DNA of 21,455 nucleotides from Chara braunii (GCA_003427395.1 BFEA01000578.1:75594-97048); one strand, 5' to 3'. Positions 8,530 through 17,494 are shown, counted from the stretch's first letter. Notes: a model not told the origin generated them from the letters alone. A program made the numbers and translations.

Positions 8530-8859
8530 GAATCACTCACTCTCACCATTTCAACCTGACTGCATGGAATACTTCCCCCCCACACCCCTCTACCGAGTTT
8601 GAGTCATCCCAGGCTCTTTCATCCAGGGATGGGGAGCCAGCTCCCCACAATTTCTCATCCCTGAACTTGCGCTTGACCCAGCTGAGTGGGTGTGGCAAAC
8701 AGTAAAGCAGGCAGGCCACATATTCTGCAGTCCTCTCTATTAAAGCCAGTTACCGCCTCATATGCCCACGGGTGGGTGCTAGTGTGGGTGTCAGAGACGG
8801 ACAGGCCAGGCACTTAAATCTCAATGGGGACCATTCTCCAGCCCATACCAGTGACCATA
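8530..8859. other. No recognisable gene
   Basis: Mixed sequence. The right part borders the minus-strand integrase relic and may include its decayed catalytic core. Confidence 0.3.
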
Positions 8860-9240
8860 ATGTGATTGTTCTTGTTTTTGCTGACGACACCGGTGTCCAG
8901 GAAGTCGATTGAAACTGATTCTCCGGGTCCCTGTTGTGAATGGCAATGGCTTCAAAAGTCCTAGCAGTGCCTGTATCATGCTCTTGTTTCTTTGACATAC
9001 TTGACACTCATGAATATAACAGATGCAATTTGCTTTCATTTCGGGCAAGTCAAATGATCTTGTTAACTTACTGAATGTTTTTCTTCACCTGAAATACCCT
9101 TCTACTTCATGACACTCTCCCAAAATGGTGCTCCAGATAGGCTCAATGTTTGGAATGAAAAGCCTATCAGTGACGTTGGAAGTCTGAAACAGCAACCCAT
9201 CTGCGATCCGGTAGAGTGGCCAGTCGTGTGGCCTCTCTAC
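8860..9240 (-). pseudogene. Ty3/Gypsy integrase N-terminal relic, minus strand
   Basis: Read on the minus strand from about 9225, the translation gives IADGLLFQ, ILGECHEVEGYF, then a TGA, and further on CICYIHECQVCQRNK and GLLKPLPF. This is the usual order of the Gypsy integrase start: a 'DGLL' lead, the HHCC zinc finger with 'EcH' and C-x2-C-Q, and the GLLxPLPI linker before the catalytic core. The core continues only in broken frames (ISFNRLP near 8930). It lies downstream of the RNase H relic at 9444-9698 on the same strand with the expected spacing, so both belong to one decayed element. Confidence 0.65.
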
Positions 9241-9443
9241 TACGCCCCGCATGATCTCTCTATAGGCAGGCCTCTCGAATATGCTGCTGCAAGTCTGCGC
9301 CCGTCTCTAGGTAAGTAGTGATAGCTCCAAAGAAATCTGTTCGGCTAGACAGCGACAACGTTATACTTACCTTTGACCGGTTTGATTTAAAACTCCAACT
9401 CATAGATGACTCTACTAGACATTGGGGCCTGTGTTTTCAGCCA
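9241..9443 (-). other. Decayed spacer between RNase H and integrase of the minus-strand relic
   Basis: In an intact Gypsy pol the end of RNase H and the tether region lie here. I see only short broken pieces such as ADLQQHIREACL. No separate feature. Confidence 0.35.
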
Positions 9444-9960
9444 TCACAGTGTCTCGTGATCCGAGTACACCTTAAAGTGTCCACCTAATAGGTGATGTCT
9501 CCGTGTTTGTAGTGCCTCACGGAGTGCATATAACTCCCTCTCATATGTTGAATCTGCTCCTTTCTCAGATGGTAACCTCCCATCATCTTGCTGTAGGACC
9601 ACTCCAATCCCGTACTGACTAGTGTTGGTCGTGACTACAAATTGCAGCAATGGATCTGCTATTTTTAGCGCCAGGTACTCAATCGATGACTTCTTCAACT
9701 TCTTGAAGGCGACGGAGCAGTCGTGGCCCTATAGCCACATAGCCTCCTTCTTCAGTGGCCGTCGCAGAAGGGGCTTCTGTGGTACTAAAGTTCCTCACAA
9801 CTTTCCTACAGTAGTTAGCCAGTCACCGGAACAATTGGAGTCGAGTCAAGTTAGATGGTGTACCCCAATCTCTAACGGCAGCAATCTTGTTGTCTTCGGG
9901 TTGCACTCCATCTCCATCTATCACGTTGTCGAAGCGCGCGACCCACACGTGGTCGCATGT
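9444..9960 (-). pseudogene. Ty3/Gypsy reverse transcriptase end and RNase H relic, minus strand
   Basis: From about 9950 leftward the minus strand reads GVQPEDNKIAAVRDWGTP and then LANYCRKVVRNFS, the connection after the polymerase ('KI-x-A-I-x-x-W' and 'L-x-N-Y-Y-R-x-F-I'). After a TGA and a frameshift follow RRPLKKEAMWL, a TAG (9729-9731) and FKKLKKSS. The RNase H part comes next: TTNTSQYGIGVVLQQDDG, ERELYALREAL and YSDHETL. The first catalytic Asp of the usual TDAS motif is Asn here; the Glu and the later Asp remain. The polymerase domain with YxDD is not present. The long LTR starts at 10145, just upstream in this element's sense, so the insertion may have separated the two parts. Confidence 0.75.
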
Positions 9961-10694
9961 GTCAAACCTTCATGGTTGTGTCACGTAGGAGTGTTTCACC
10001 GTCAAACCAAACACCACTCCAGCCATGCGCCAGCAAATACTTCTCTCGGTCCCTTTGCGACATGTCAAAGTCCTGCGAGGGTACTGCTTTCTTCTACCTG
10101 AGGGGATGTCACCACCCTCAAAATAAGCACATCCCTGCTCAGCTTGTGACGAACCACTTCCTGTAACGCGCGACTTTCTGTGCGGTTGCAATGAGGGGTC
10201 CTAAGTTGGAAAAGGTTGGGCCAATCACGGCAGATCGGGATCGGTGGGAAATTGCATCAGTGTCCTTGCTTTTTCGTCTTTTCCGTCGCTTCTTTTCGAA
10301 TGGCTGGGTTCGGAGCTGGGCGTGTCCTGGGATGGCCGGTTGATTGATTGGTCGGCTGGATGGCTGGCGCGCCTCCGCGCGCGCGATTAATAAATGTTGA
10401 CGTCGTTTCTCTCGCTTCGGTTTCGATCTTTGGGGCGCGGACATCGCGCGGGAATTTGCCTTGTTCTTTTTGAATTTTTCTTTCAAATCTTTTTCGAATT
10501 TTGTCGAGCCCTGATGGCTCTCGGAATTTCGGACTTTCTTCCCGGAACCTGTACTTTTGCTTTTCGCATTAGATAGGGATTTAGGAATTTTGTAATGAGG
10601 ACTTTCTTTTGCCGCGCGGCGCCCTTATTTGCTTACGCGCTTCGTTTTGCGGCTGCAACGGAATTCTGATTAGTCGGTGCCTTTAATCGCGTGC

Positions 10695-10758
10695 GTAACT
10701 GTAATCTTGGGTTGGCGCCATTGTAACTGTAATCTTGGGTTGGCGCCATTGTAACTGT
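10695..10758 (+). promoter_or_regulatory. 28-bp direct repeat in U3, two copies and a partial third
   Basis: GTAACTGTAATCTTGGGTTG followed by GCGCCATT (10695-10722) repeats exactly at 10723-10750, and GTAACTGTA begins a third copy. Each unit holds the palindrome TTGGCGCCA(T). It ends about 210 bp before the TATA box, a usual place for enhancer repeats of LTR promoters. Confidence 0.65.
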
Positions 10759-10965
10759 ATCTTTCTTCTTGGTCTTCGTCCTTCCCACCCTCCTTCTCTT
10801 TCTTTTGCTGCGTTTTTGAAACTACGGACTGCATGCTCAGATCCATGTGTGGAGAGTGGCTACGTCCCCCACGCCGCGGCCCGGTCATGCAGAACGTAGG
10901 CACTCCCTCTCTAATCTCCACTCTAAGTCTTGGTAATTCCGTGTTCTTTGCGCACGTATGCACGC

Positions 10966-10973
10966 TATAAATC
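10966..10973 (+). promoter_or_regulatory. TATA box of the LTR promoter
   Basis: TATAAATC preceded by GCACGC. In LTR elements transcription begins 25-35 bp downstream, so R would start near 11000. The TATA box lies 820 bp into the LTR, leaving an unusually long R-U5 of about 1.7 kb that contains the ORF. Confidence 0.6.
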
Positions 10974-11590
10974 CCGGCTGCGCGATTAGTTAGATCTCTT
11001 AACCAGATGTTGGAAGCTCGGGGTTACGCGATAAAGAAGGGTCGGCACACGAGCGAACTAAGAGGTGAGTAGAGCAGGAGTCGGGCGACCCGACGAGCTG
11101 GTGCCGAACGCGCGGGGTTGACACGGGCCACGACGGACTGTGGGCGCGGGCGAACCTGACGGGTGCGGGAGGACTAAGCGGGGTGACGACTTCGTGGGTT
11201 GGTGCGCGACGACGGACTGTCCGCATCGGAGAAGAAGAGAGAGGGAGAGAGAGTTGAGGTTGATGGATGCGGTTTTTCTGTTTCTTCTATCTTTTCTCCC
11301 TCCTGTCTTGTGTACATAAGTTTTGATTTCGGCTCCGGGCAGCTTGCCCGTTCTTTTCAATTTCTCGGAATTTGAACCTGGGTTTTTTGCTTACATTTGC
11401 CCTAGCGACTCTCCCATCTTTGATGTGCTATGTGTATGGTTATGGAATGGATGGATGTATGGATGCCATGCTTGATTGTATATCGTTTTGCTGAGAAACC
11501 CTTGTCTTTGCTTTTGTTGGTCGCATTCGACGCACTCGTGTGTAGAATAGGGATCTTGAGCAATCGATAATCCTGTCTTTGTCTCTGTTT

Positions 11591-11591
<1 letters not shown>

Positions 11592-11623
<32 letters not shown>
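11592..11623. repeat. 32-nt T tract inside the LTR
   Basis: It may be the tail of a small minus-strand insertion or a grown microsatellite. The flanks show no SINE-like core. The matching part of the 3' LTR lies outside the window. Confidence 0.6.
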
Positions 11624-11938
11624 CGAGCTGGTTGTGATCATTGCATCTTGCATAACTCACAACATCACGAAGTGATTAGGCGGTCGGATCCCGGGCTCGA
11701 TAAACGCCACGCGAGGACACGTGTAAGACGCGATCTAAGTTGTGCACTTACACATATCCCCGTGCGTCGACTCAACGGGACCATCAATCCGTCCGATTGA
11801 GAGCGGCCATCTTGAAATCCACAACAACGCAATCGTCCCGCACAAGCACGCGTAAGTCCGACGACAGTCACGCGGCCTGCACGTGCTCGCACGCGACGAC
11901 CGTGATCCGTCCTTAGGCAACTCATAAATCGCAATGTC

Positions 11939-12433
11939 ATGATNACGCGATCCTGGGATTCCGACTCATCCTACGACCCGGATTACTTCACCCCGTTGGT
12001 AAACGAACTCCTCCAACAGAGGTACCCGTGCCACACCGAGAATCGACTGTGTCCTCGGGAGTTCCATTGCGCCACCTCTAGCGACCCCCGGTGCTCTGAT
12101 TTCCCTTCTCCCGACCACACCTACTACTTCATCCACCCGGGATTTGTCGTCATCACCACCAATTTCCCTCCTTTTCGCCTTCTTCTCCCGTATCATCAAC
12201 TCAGCGTCGTTNCGTGGCCGGCCATANCCCCCTATTGGCCCAGCACGCCCTGTGGAAATTGCCGACGTGGCGGCGAACGAAGAACCCCGGAATTCCGAAG
12301 GCCCAACTCGAACACGCAGCGGCCTGCGCCGNGTGGCGGCCTTCGACGGCCCAACTTTTCGGGACCACCTCCTCCGCGGAGGGACTTCCCTGTAAGCCGT
12401 CGCCCACTGTACCCAAGCCCCATCGGGCCTTGA
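11939..12433 (+). CDS. Hypothetical ORF inside the 5' LTR
   Basis: ATG at 11939 opens a frame to the TGA after 12430, up to 164 codons, with N bases at codon 2 and at 12212, 12227 and 12332. The first 90 residues, to about 12208, look protein-like: YDPDYFTPLVNELL, NRLCPREFHCATSSD and FVVITTNFPPF. The 219 nt at 11978-12196 align without gaps to the broken ORF at 813-1094, while the sequence after it differs by indels. The motif DPDxF and the stretch EFxxATxS recur in ORF3 (SPDF, AEFRFATDS), and DPD recurs in ORF4. After the N bases the frame becomes Pro/Arg-rich and may be wrong. I recognise no known family. The true start and end are uncertain, and a second ATG at 11934 stops after two codons. 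Confidence 0.5.
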   Translation: MXTRSWDSDSSYDPDYFTPLVNELLQQRYPCHTENRLCPREFHCATSSDPRCSDFPSPDHTYYFIHPGFVVITTNFPPFRLLLPYHQLSVVXWPAIXPYWPSTPCGNCRRGGERRTPEFRRPNSNTQRPAPXGGLRRPNFSGPPPPRRDFPVSRRPLYPSPIGP

Positions 12434-12435
12434 GT

Positions 12436-12626
12436 CCCTTGTGCATGCGCCCGTTATTAGCCTAATTGCATTCATACCCCTAAGACTCCCCCACTTTCCC
12501 CAAAAATCCTTGGCACACCCCTTTTCGCACNCCCTTGTGCATGCGCCCGTTATTAGCCTAATTGCATTCATACCCCTAAGACTCCCCCACTTTCCCCAAA
12601 AATCCTTGGCACACCCCTTTTCGCAC
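12436..12626. repeat. Perfect 95-bp duplication around a single N (assembly join)
   Basis: Positions 12436-12530 and 12532-12626 are identical over all 95 bp, separated by one N at 12531. A perfect tandem copy around one unknown base, within an LTR about 5% diverged from its partner, is best explained as two overlapping contig ends placed side by side. The relic at 1400-1560 has the segment once. Confidence 0.85.
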
Positions 12627-12676
12627 TTCCAGGCCCACATCCCACTCCGATTAGGAAGTCGCGCTGGGCGTGAGGT

Positions 12677-12689
12677 TGGTATCGGAGCC
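12677..12689 (+). promoter_or_regulatory. Primer-binding site for initiator Met tRNA
   Basis: TGGTATCGGAGCC differs at one position from TGGTATCAGAGCC, the complement of the 3' end of plant initiator-Met tRNA used to prime minus-strand DNA synthesis. It directly follows the 5' LTR. A 139-bp leader (12690-12828) separates it from the gag start. Confidence 0.85.
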
Positions 12690-12828
12690 GACACGTGGCT
12701 GGGTCTTAGGATCAATAGCATAATAATTAGGCGATCTGGCTAACCGAGGGCGGCCTCGCCCTCGGAACGCGCATAGACTCGACCCCGTCGCCACCCGAAG
12801 TAGATCAGCCAATAGACGAGCGACCATT

Positions 12829-13560
12829 ATGGCCGCCAATGTGCCAAACCCGCAGCAAAATGCCAATCAACCGAATCCTAATCAACCCGCCCCATGTGCA
12901 CGGGCTCCCATGACGCCACCTGATCTATATTTATTTGACCTTGCGCACCACCTTGCAGGAGCATGGTTGACCACACTCCGAGCACAACAGTATGACGATC
13001 ACGAAGCTTAGGTAAACATCCTCACTCGATTGGGAGGAGACGCTCATCACTGGTTTAGTACCTATATGTAGGTAGATCTTCAGACCTTCGAACGAGACTT
13101 TCTGAACCGATTTGATTACGTTCACCCAGAGCAAGCACTTTACATGATCAAGGATCGAGTGCAAAAACCTCTCGAGTCCGCTGAAGAGTATCGAAACCAG
13201 TTCTATCGAATGTTTCTAAAGACTGAGCGAGGAGAGCAAGTAGGGAGAGAAATGTTCATAGACGGACTCCGCAGCCGAACAATAAGGGCGAAGCTGCGAA
13301 AGCAGTTTTCCCCCATCAATCATACATTACAGCAAATCATGGACGCTGCAGAAGACATGGAACGGAAGTTCGCGGCGAACTTCCTGGAAGGAGAGGACTA
13401 TTCTAGGGAAGGAGATTCGTCCGAACTCGCAAGGGCAAAAGTCGAATTGGCTGCGCTGCAAAACAAATTTGAAAACATGGGGTTTGTGTCGGGTCATGTC
13501 ACCTACATAGAACAGATAGCCCAGTTCCAAGTGAGATCCCAAGTGTCCCCGTCCCTGTAA
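12829..13560 (+). pseudogene. gag: gag, capsid part, with two in-frame TAG codons
   Basis: ATG at 12829 in good context (ATTATGGCC) begins MAANVPNPQQ with a Gln/Asn/Pro-rich lead. The frame then carries AHHLAGAWLTTLRAQQYD, LTRLGGDAHHWFSTYM, FERDFLNRFDYV and ESAEEYRNQFYRM, which follow the Retrotrans_gag pattern: a helical region with L-x-G-x-A-x-x-W, then F-x-x-x-F, then the Y-x-x-x-F segment. TAG codons at 13009-13011 and 13069-13071 interrupt it in the same frame. A coiled-coil-like stretch (LARAKVELAALQNKFENM) follows. The frame ends at TAA 13558-13560. The next frame continues the protein, so a 1-bp indel lies shortly upstream. Gag would form the virus-like particle. Confidence 0.8.
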
Positions 13561-14156
13561 TGCCAATGCCTGTAAGAACGGCACCCCCGCCCCCAGTCGA
13601 AACTCCCGTACGATCGAATGAATCAACTGCCATACTCGAGCTGACCAAAACCTTGGTTAGTTTAATTCAGGAAAGCAAAAAGGAGCAGCGAGAGCAAAAT
13701 GCTCGGTTGGAAGCCATGATGAGGAACATGCGGCCCATTGCGGTGTGTGCCCCTCCGATTCAGCAAGGGTTAGCCCCGGCCCCTGCTCTTGGAGGAATCG
13801 CAAGCAATCTGAATGTCTGTTATGCATGTCATCAACCTGGACATCTAGCCCGTGATTGCCCTCACAGGCCTCTGCAACAACGTGTCAGGGTCGCGCCGAT
13901 GGCCGCGCAGCCCATCGCTAACGGACCAGGACGAGTCGGAGTTTTGATGGAAGAAATAGAGGGTGCGGGAAGTGCCCTAGCCACCACGGAAAAGGTCGCC
14001 GAGCTAATCCTGTTAGATCAGTACGTATCATTTGGTTATACCGGGCTTGGAATGATCGGAACGATCAGACCAGCGCCAGAACAGAAAGAGGTGGCGGAGT
14101 GGCGACCTTCTCTAGGAGAGATGGAATCAGAAGGACCCACTTTCGTCACGGGATAA
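13560..14156 (+). pseudogene. gag: gag, nucleocapsid part with CCHC zinc knuckle
   Basis: The frame holds a helix with LTKTLVSLIQESKKEQ and then the zinc knuckle CYACHQPGHLARDC at 13818-13859, exactly C-x2-C-x4-H-x4-C, which binds the RNA genome. Basic residues follow (HRPLQQRVRV). Upstream of 13560 the same frame reads SEIPSVPVPVMPMPV, a better join to what follows than the stop in the capsid frame. So the ATG at 13560 is probably not a real start. The frame stops at TAA 14154-14156; beyond it the same frame still reads VRALDHRIPLPIGHLLSI, which suggests the original gag-pol frame ran on. Confidence 0.8.
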
Positions 14157-14241
14157 ATCGATATATTAAACATCGTCCGAGCCTTGGACCATCGGATTCC
14201 ACTTCCGATCGGTCATTTGCTTTCGATCTCTGAACAAGCCA

Positions 14242-15399
14242 ATGAGCGGATGTTGCAAAGCGAACCGAAAACGATTCGCTCAAGCCCGAGTACCGAAAGC
14301 AAAGACTAAAAGCCCCACACTCGAAGAAAATCCGACAGACACTTCGGATCCGATACGGGTAGGATTAATCCAGAAGGACGACCATTTCCTGCGGATTAAA
14401 CCCATCCCGTGGAAGTCCGCCGAATGCGATATTGAAATTTGGGGAATTCCGTATAACGCAATCATTGATTCAGGAGCGGTCGTTTTGGCTATTTCGTTAA
14501 GAGTAGTCGAGAGAGCAGGAAGGAAAAACGATCTGATCATGCTCACTGAGAAAAATCAGCTCGTTTCGGCAAATGAAAAAAAGATCAAGACCGTGGGAAG
14601 AATGACCAATGTCGCTTTCCGATTAGGAAAAGTGCACGCACTTGGGGATATCGTAGTACTAGATGTTAATACGTACGGCGTTCTTTTTGGACTTCCTGCT
14701 CTTGTAGCATTACGAGCAAACCTGGATTTTGAACGACGATCTATCGTCCTACGAAATACAGGAGGAAAGCCCTATGTTGTACCTATGAGGCTAACCCTTC
14801 GTACCACCATCAGCGCAGTCCCACGTGTTTCGTCGATAATGGCAGGGACTCTTCGCATGATCTCCTGGGATGAATCCGCAGACGGAAAGTCATTGACGAA
14901 TGATGTGAACAACAGTGATGAGGACGACCCGGAAATCTCGAAGCTAGCACGACACCGTGTTTACTACCCGCCACCCAGAACGATAGCAAGAACGATGCAT
15001 CTGACCAATGGGAACGCTCAGAGGACCAAGGCGATGATCTTGGGTGAACCCCTCGTGCAGATTTCAAGGATGGTCGATTCTTTGGAACCCCCTCAAACCC
15101 TGTACGAAGGAATCACCCCTCTCCTCTCCCGATACAGCGACAAAAAGCATTACTGCGACATTACGGAACTACCAAGGTCCCTTTTGACATCTGCTAAAGA
15201 AGTGCGATTGTTACGCTTGGGGGCGGAAGCAAGTTCTCTGGAACCCCCTGGGTGTCTCGAAGCAGAAACAGACGAACTAGGGATAAAGATCGCAACTAAG
15301 AACGTGCCATGGCATGATATTTGTGACGGGATTATCCCGGAAGGACACGTGGCAATCCGGGAAGAAGATGCCCAGATGATGGCCACGGTGTTCTCCTGA
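14242..15399 (+). pseudogene. pol: pol: aspartic protease and following linker
   Basis: A retropepsin-like domain runs from about residue 65 to 175. WGIPYNAIIDSGAVVLAIS carries the catalytic Asp in DSG (14467-14475), and GVLFGLPALVALRANLDF is the second half with the usual 'LG-x-P-x-L' position. This is one chain of the homodimer that matures Gag and Pol. A long linker with acidic patches (NNSDEDDPEISK) follows before the reverse transcriptase. The ATG at 14242 is likely not the original start: the neighbouring frame just before reads ISEQANERMLQ and shifts here. TGA at 15397-15399 closes the frame, but the reverse transcriptase follows in the same frame, so it looks like a single point mutation (CGA to TGA is one option). 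Confidence 0.8.
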
Positions 15400-16005
15400 C
15401 GATCGGACCATTCGTTCATTTCTGCACCCCCGCCCGATGTGGCGAAACCTGCACGCACAAAACAGATAGAGGTATGGATCTGGGATCAACTTTTCGAGTT
15501 ACACGTGCCACAGTACGTACCCGATGAAATTCATCGGTTGATTGCGGACATTTTGACGGAATATCGGGGAGCGATTAGCGTGACAGACACTGACATTGGC
15601 CTGTCGTTAGTTATTCAACACGAAATACAGACGGGAAATCACTCCCCGATCCATTGTAAGTCGTACCGATACTCCCTGATAGAACGCAAAAAGGCTCTCG
15701 AACGAATTCGAGAATTCAAAGCCTGCGGATGGATTGAACCCGCCACCGGACCATGGTCATTTCCCATCGTACTACTGCGGAAGAAAAACGGATCAATCCG
15801 AATATGCATCGATTATCGCAAGTTGAATGAAATCATGATTAAAGATGTGTTCCCCTTCCCCCGGATTGATGATTTGTTGGATACGATTGGATGCGCTAAT
15901 TATTTTAGCAAGTTTGATATTCGACATGGCTTCCATCACATTCTGGTAAAGGAGGAAGACTGGTCGAAGACGGCCTTCGTACTGTTTGAAGGTACGTGGC
16001 AGTAG
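15400..16005 (+). pseudogene. pol: pol: reverse transcriptase, fingers and first palm part
   Basis: This continues the frame of the protease. It reads HCKSYRYSLIERKKALERI, then GWIEPATGPWSFPIVLLRKK, RICIDYRKLNEIMIKD, FPFPRIDDLLDTIGCANYF and SKFDIRHGFHHILV, the consecutive blocks of a Ty3/Gypsy reverse transcriptase. The first catalytic Asp is in SKFDIRHG. KTAFVLFEGTWQ then meets TAG at 16003-16005. The next block (CPMGICNAPATFQRAM) follows in the same frame, so this too is one point change. The enzyme would copy the element RNA into DNA in the particle. Confidence 0.85.
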
Positions 16006-17033
16006 GTTCGATGTCCGATGGGGATTTGCAACGCGCCTGCCACGTTTCAGCGAGCTATGGACATGACGTTCCATAATTTCGTCAACGAGACACGGCTGAC
16101 ACAGGGATGATTAACTTCTGCGTGATCGTGTACATGGACGATATCCTGGTCTATTCAGAAACCTATCACGGGCAAGCGCAACATATCGAATGGACATTGG
16201 GCGAGTTGAGAGACGCTGGGTTCAAGATTGCGCTCGAGAAGAGCGAATTTTTCCTCTCGGAAATTTTGTTCTTGGGCTACGTCGTGACACGTGGAGGATT
16301 ACGACCGGAAATTTTGTTCTTGGGCTACGTCACTGACGCAGGTTCGAGCCTTTTGGGGTTAACGTCATACTACCGGCGCTTCATCAAGGGCTTTGCCGCG
16401 ATTGCACGGCCATTAACGAACCTGATAAGGAAGGACCAGCATCTCAGCTGGGACGCGGAGTGCCAACAGGCTTTCGCAACCCTTAAGGACGCTCTGGCGA
16501 CGACCCCTATTTTGATTCGGTCGGACCCCTTGAAACAGTTCATTCTCATCACGGACTGTCAATCGGAAGCTATCTCCGCTATTTTAGCGCAGAAGGGGAA
16601 CGATGGTCATGAACACGTCATCAAATACGCGTCAAGCACGGTACCGGACGAGCGAAGGAATGACTCAGCACCTCAGGGTGAGTGCTATGCAGTAGTCTGG
16701 GGAATTCAGCACTTCCATCCGTATCTCTACGGGCAGAAGTTTCGCCTCGTGACGGATCACGAGCCTCTGCTAGCTTTGAAGAAGCTCACCAACTATACGG
16801 GCATGATTGGCCGATGGGCGGTACGACTACAGGAGTACGATTTTGATATCGTCCATCAAAAGACAGAACGACACGGCAACGCGGACGGACTGACACGTCT
16901 GCATCGACCGACTAAAGTACCAAAGGGCGAGGAAATTACAACGTGGAAGGAGCCGGAATTGACAAACGAGCCTAAGTACGGGCAAGTGGCAGTTCTCCCA
17001 CGTGGCAAGAAGCAGAACGGTGGCAATGGATGA
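16006..17033 (+). pseudogene. pol: pol: reverse transcriptase palm (YMDD), thumb and RNase H
   Basis: NAPATFQRAM is read in the first frame. After a frameshift near 16085-16105 the next frame carries VIVYMDDILVYS with the catalytic YMDD at 16131-16142. The connection has LGLTSYYRRFIKGFA and ARPLTNLIRKD. RNase H follows with LITDCQSEAISAILAQ (Asp at 16554-16556), QGECYAVVWGI and LVTDHEPLLALKKL, so three acidic catalytic positions are visible. EYDFDIVHQ and NADGLTRLH close the domain. Between YMDD and YYRRF a 26-nt stretch is present twice (16258-16283 and 16306-16331), where the 'P-x-K-x-x-A-V-x-x-W' block is expected. The frame ends at TGA 17031-17033. Confidence 0.85.
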
Positions 17034-17485
17034 CGGAGGTAACCCCACTACCCCTCTTTCTCCCCTTTCCTCTTCGTCTCTCCTCTCCCTGCCTGACAAA
17101 TTTTGCTATTTTTGCGAAGCTATCTCCCGCGTGTACTCAGTTTTCATGCGTCCTAACGGGGAAGGGTATGCGGACTGGATTGAGTGTCGACAGTGCGTCG
17201 CACGAGCCCATGGGCTCGTGCATCTAATATAGAAACGATAGTAAACCGTGGTTGTGCCCCTTGTGCCGGACCGGCAAGATTCCGACCGAGGCTTGCTTTT
17301 TGGATGCCACGTCAGAAGGGTTGGAAAAGACCCGGAGGTTTAGAAGGGCCGAAGTATGGACTGATATTGCCTTGATTGCCACCCTAGTTGGCAACCCCCT
17401 CCAGGATTTCACCAAGAAAGATCGGAGGAGGGCCAACAAGAGGGCTCGAGATTACAGATGGATAGAAGGCAGATTAGAAAAATGA
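17034..17485 (+). pseudogene. pol: pol: PHD-like C4HC3 zinc finger between RNase H and integrase
   Basis: After a Ser/Pro-rich linker one frame reads CYFCEA (Cys at 17104 and 17113), WIECRQCVARAHG (Cys at 17185 and 17194, His at 17209). After a 1-bp shift the next frame gives a Cys at 17219 and WLCPLC (Cys at 17255 and 17264), with one TAA at 17225-17227 in between. The ligand order is C-x2-C-x23-C-x2-C-x4-H-x2-C-x11-C-x2-C, with Trp two residues before the last pair. That is the PHD finger order, although the two loops fall just outside the usual 8-21 and 12-46 limits. PHD fingers commonly bind the histone H3 tail. It precedes, and is separate from, the HHCC finger of the integrase. A basic linker (KKDRRRANKRARDYRW) follows, with TGA at 17483-17485. 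Confidence 0.6.
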
Positions 17486-17494
17486 AAAACAAAC

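Larger units (their letters stand above)
10145..12676 (+). mobile_element. 5' LTR of a Ty3/Gypsy element, about 2.5 kb
   Basis: Positions 10145-10531 match 21070-21455 with about 17 substitutions and one 1-bp indel, and both begin TGTGACGAACC. The right end is set by the primer-binding site at 12677 and by the end of similarity with the relic at 1560. That gives 2532 bp, or 2436 if the artificial duplication at 12436-12626 is removed, which is long for an LTR. It holds a TATA box, a 28-bp direct repeat, a 32-nt T tract and an ORF. The left end is TG, but the right end near GTGAGGT lacks the usual CA. Single N bases lie at 11944, 12212, 12227, 12332 and 12531. Confidence 0.85.

Noticed and set aside
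13009-13071. Two in-frame TAG codons in gag as programmed readthrough
   Set aside because: Both lie in the capsid region, not between gag and pol, and the copy has many other stops and shifts. Mutation is more likely.
13558-13562. TAATG overlap between the two gag frames as a reinitiation signal
   Set aside because: The second frame upstream of the ATG reads SEIPSVPVPVMPMPV, continuous in style with the following residues, so the overlap is most simply the result of a 1-bp indel in one gag gene.
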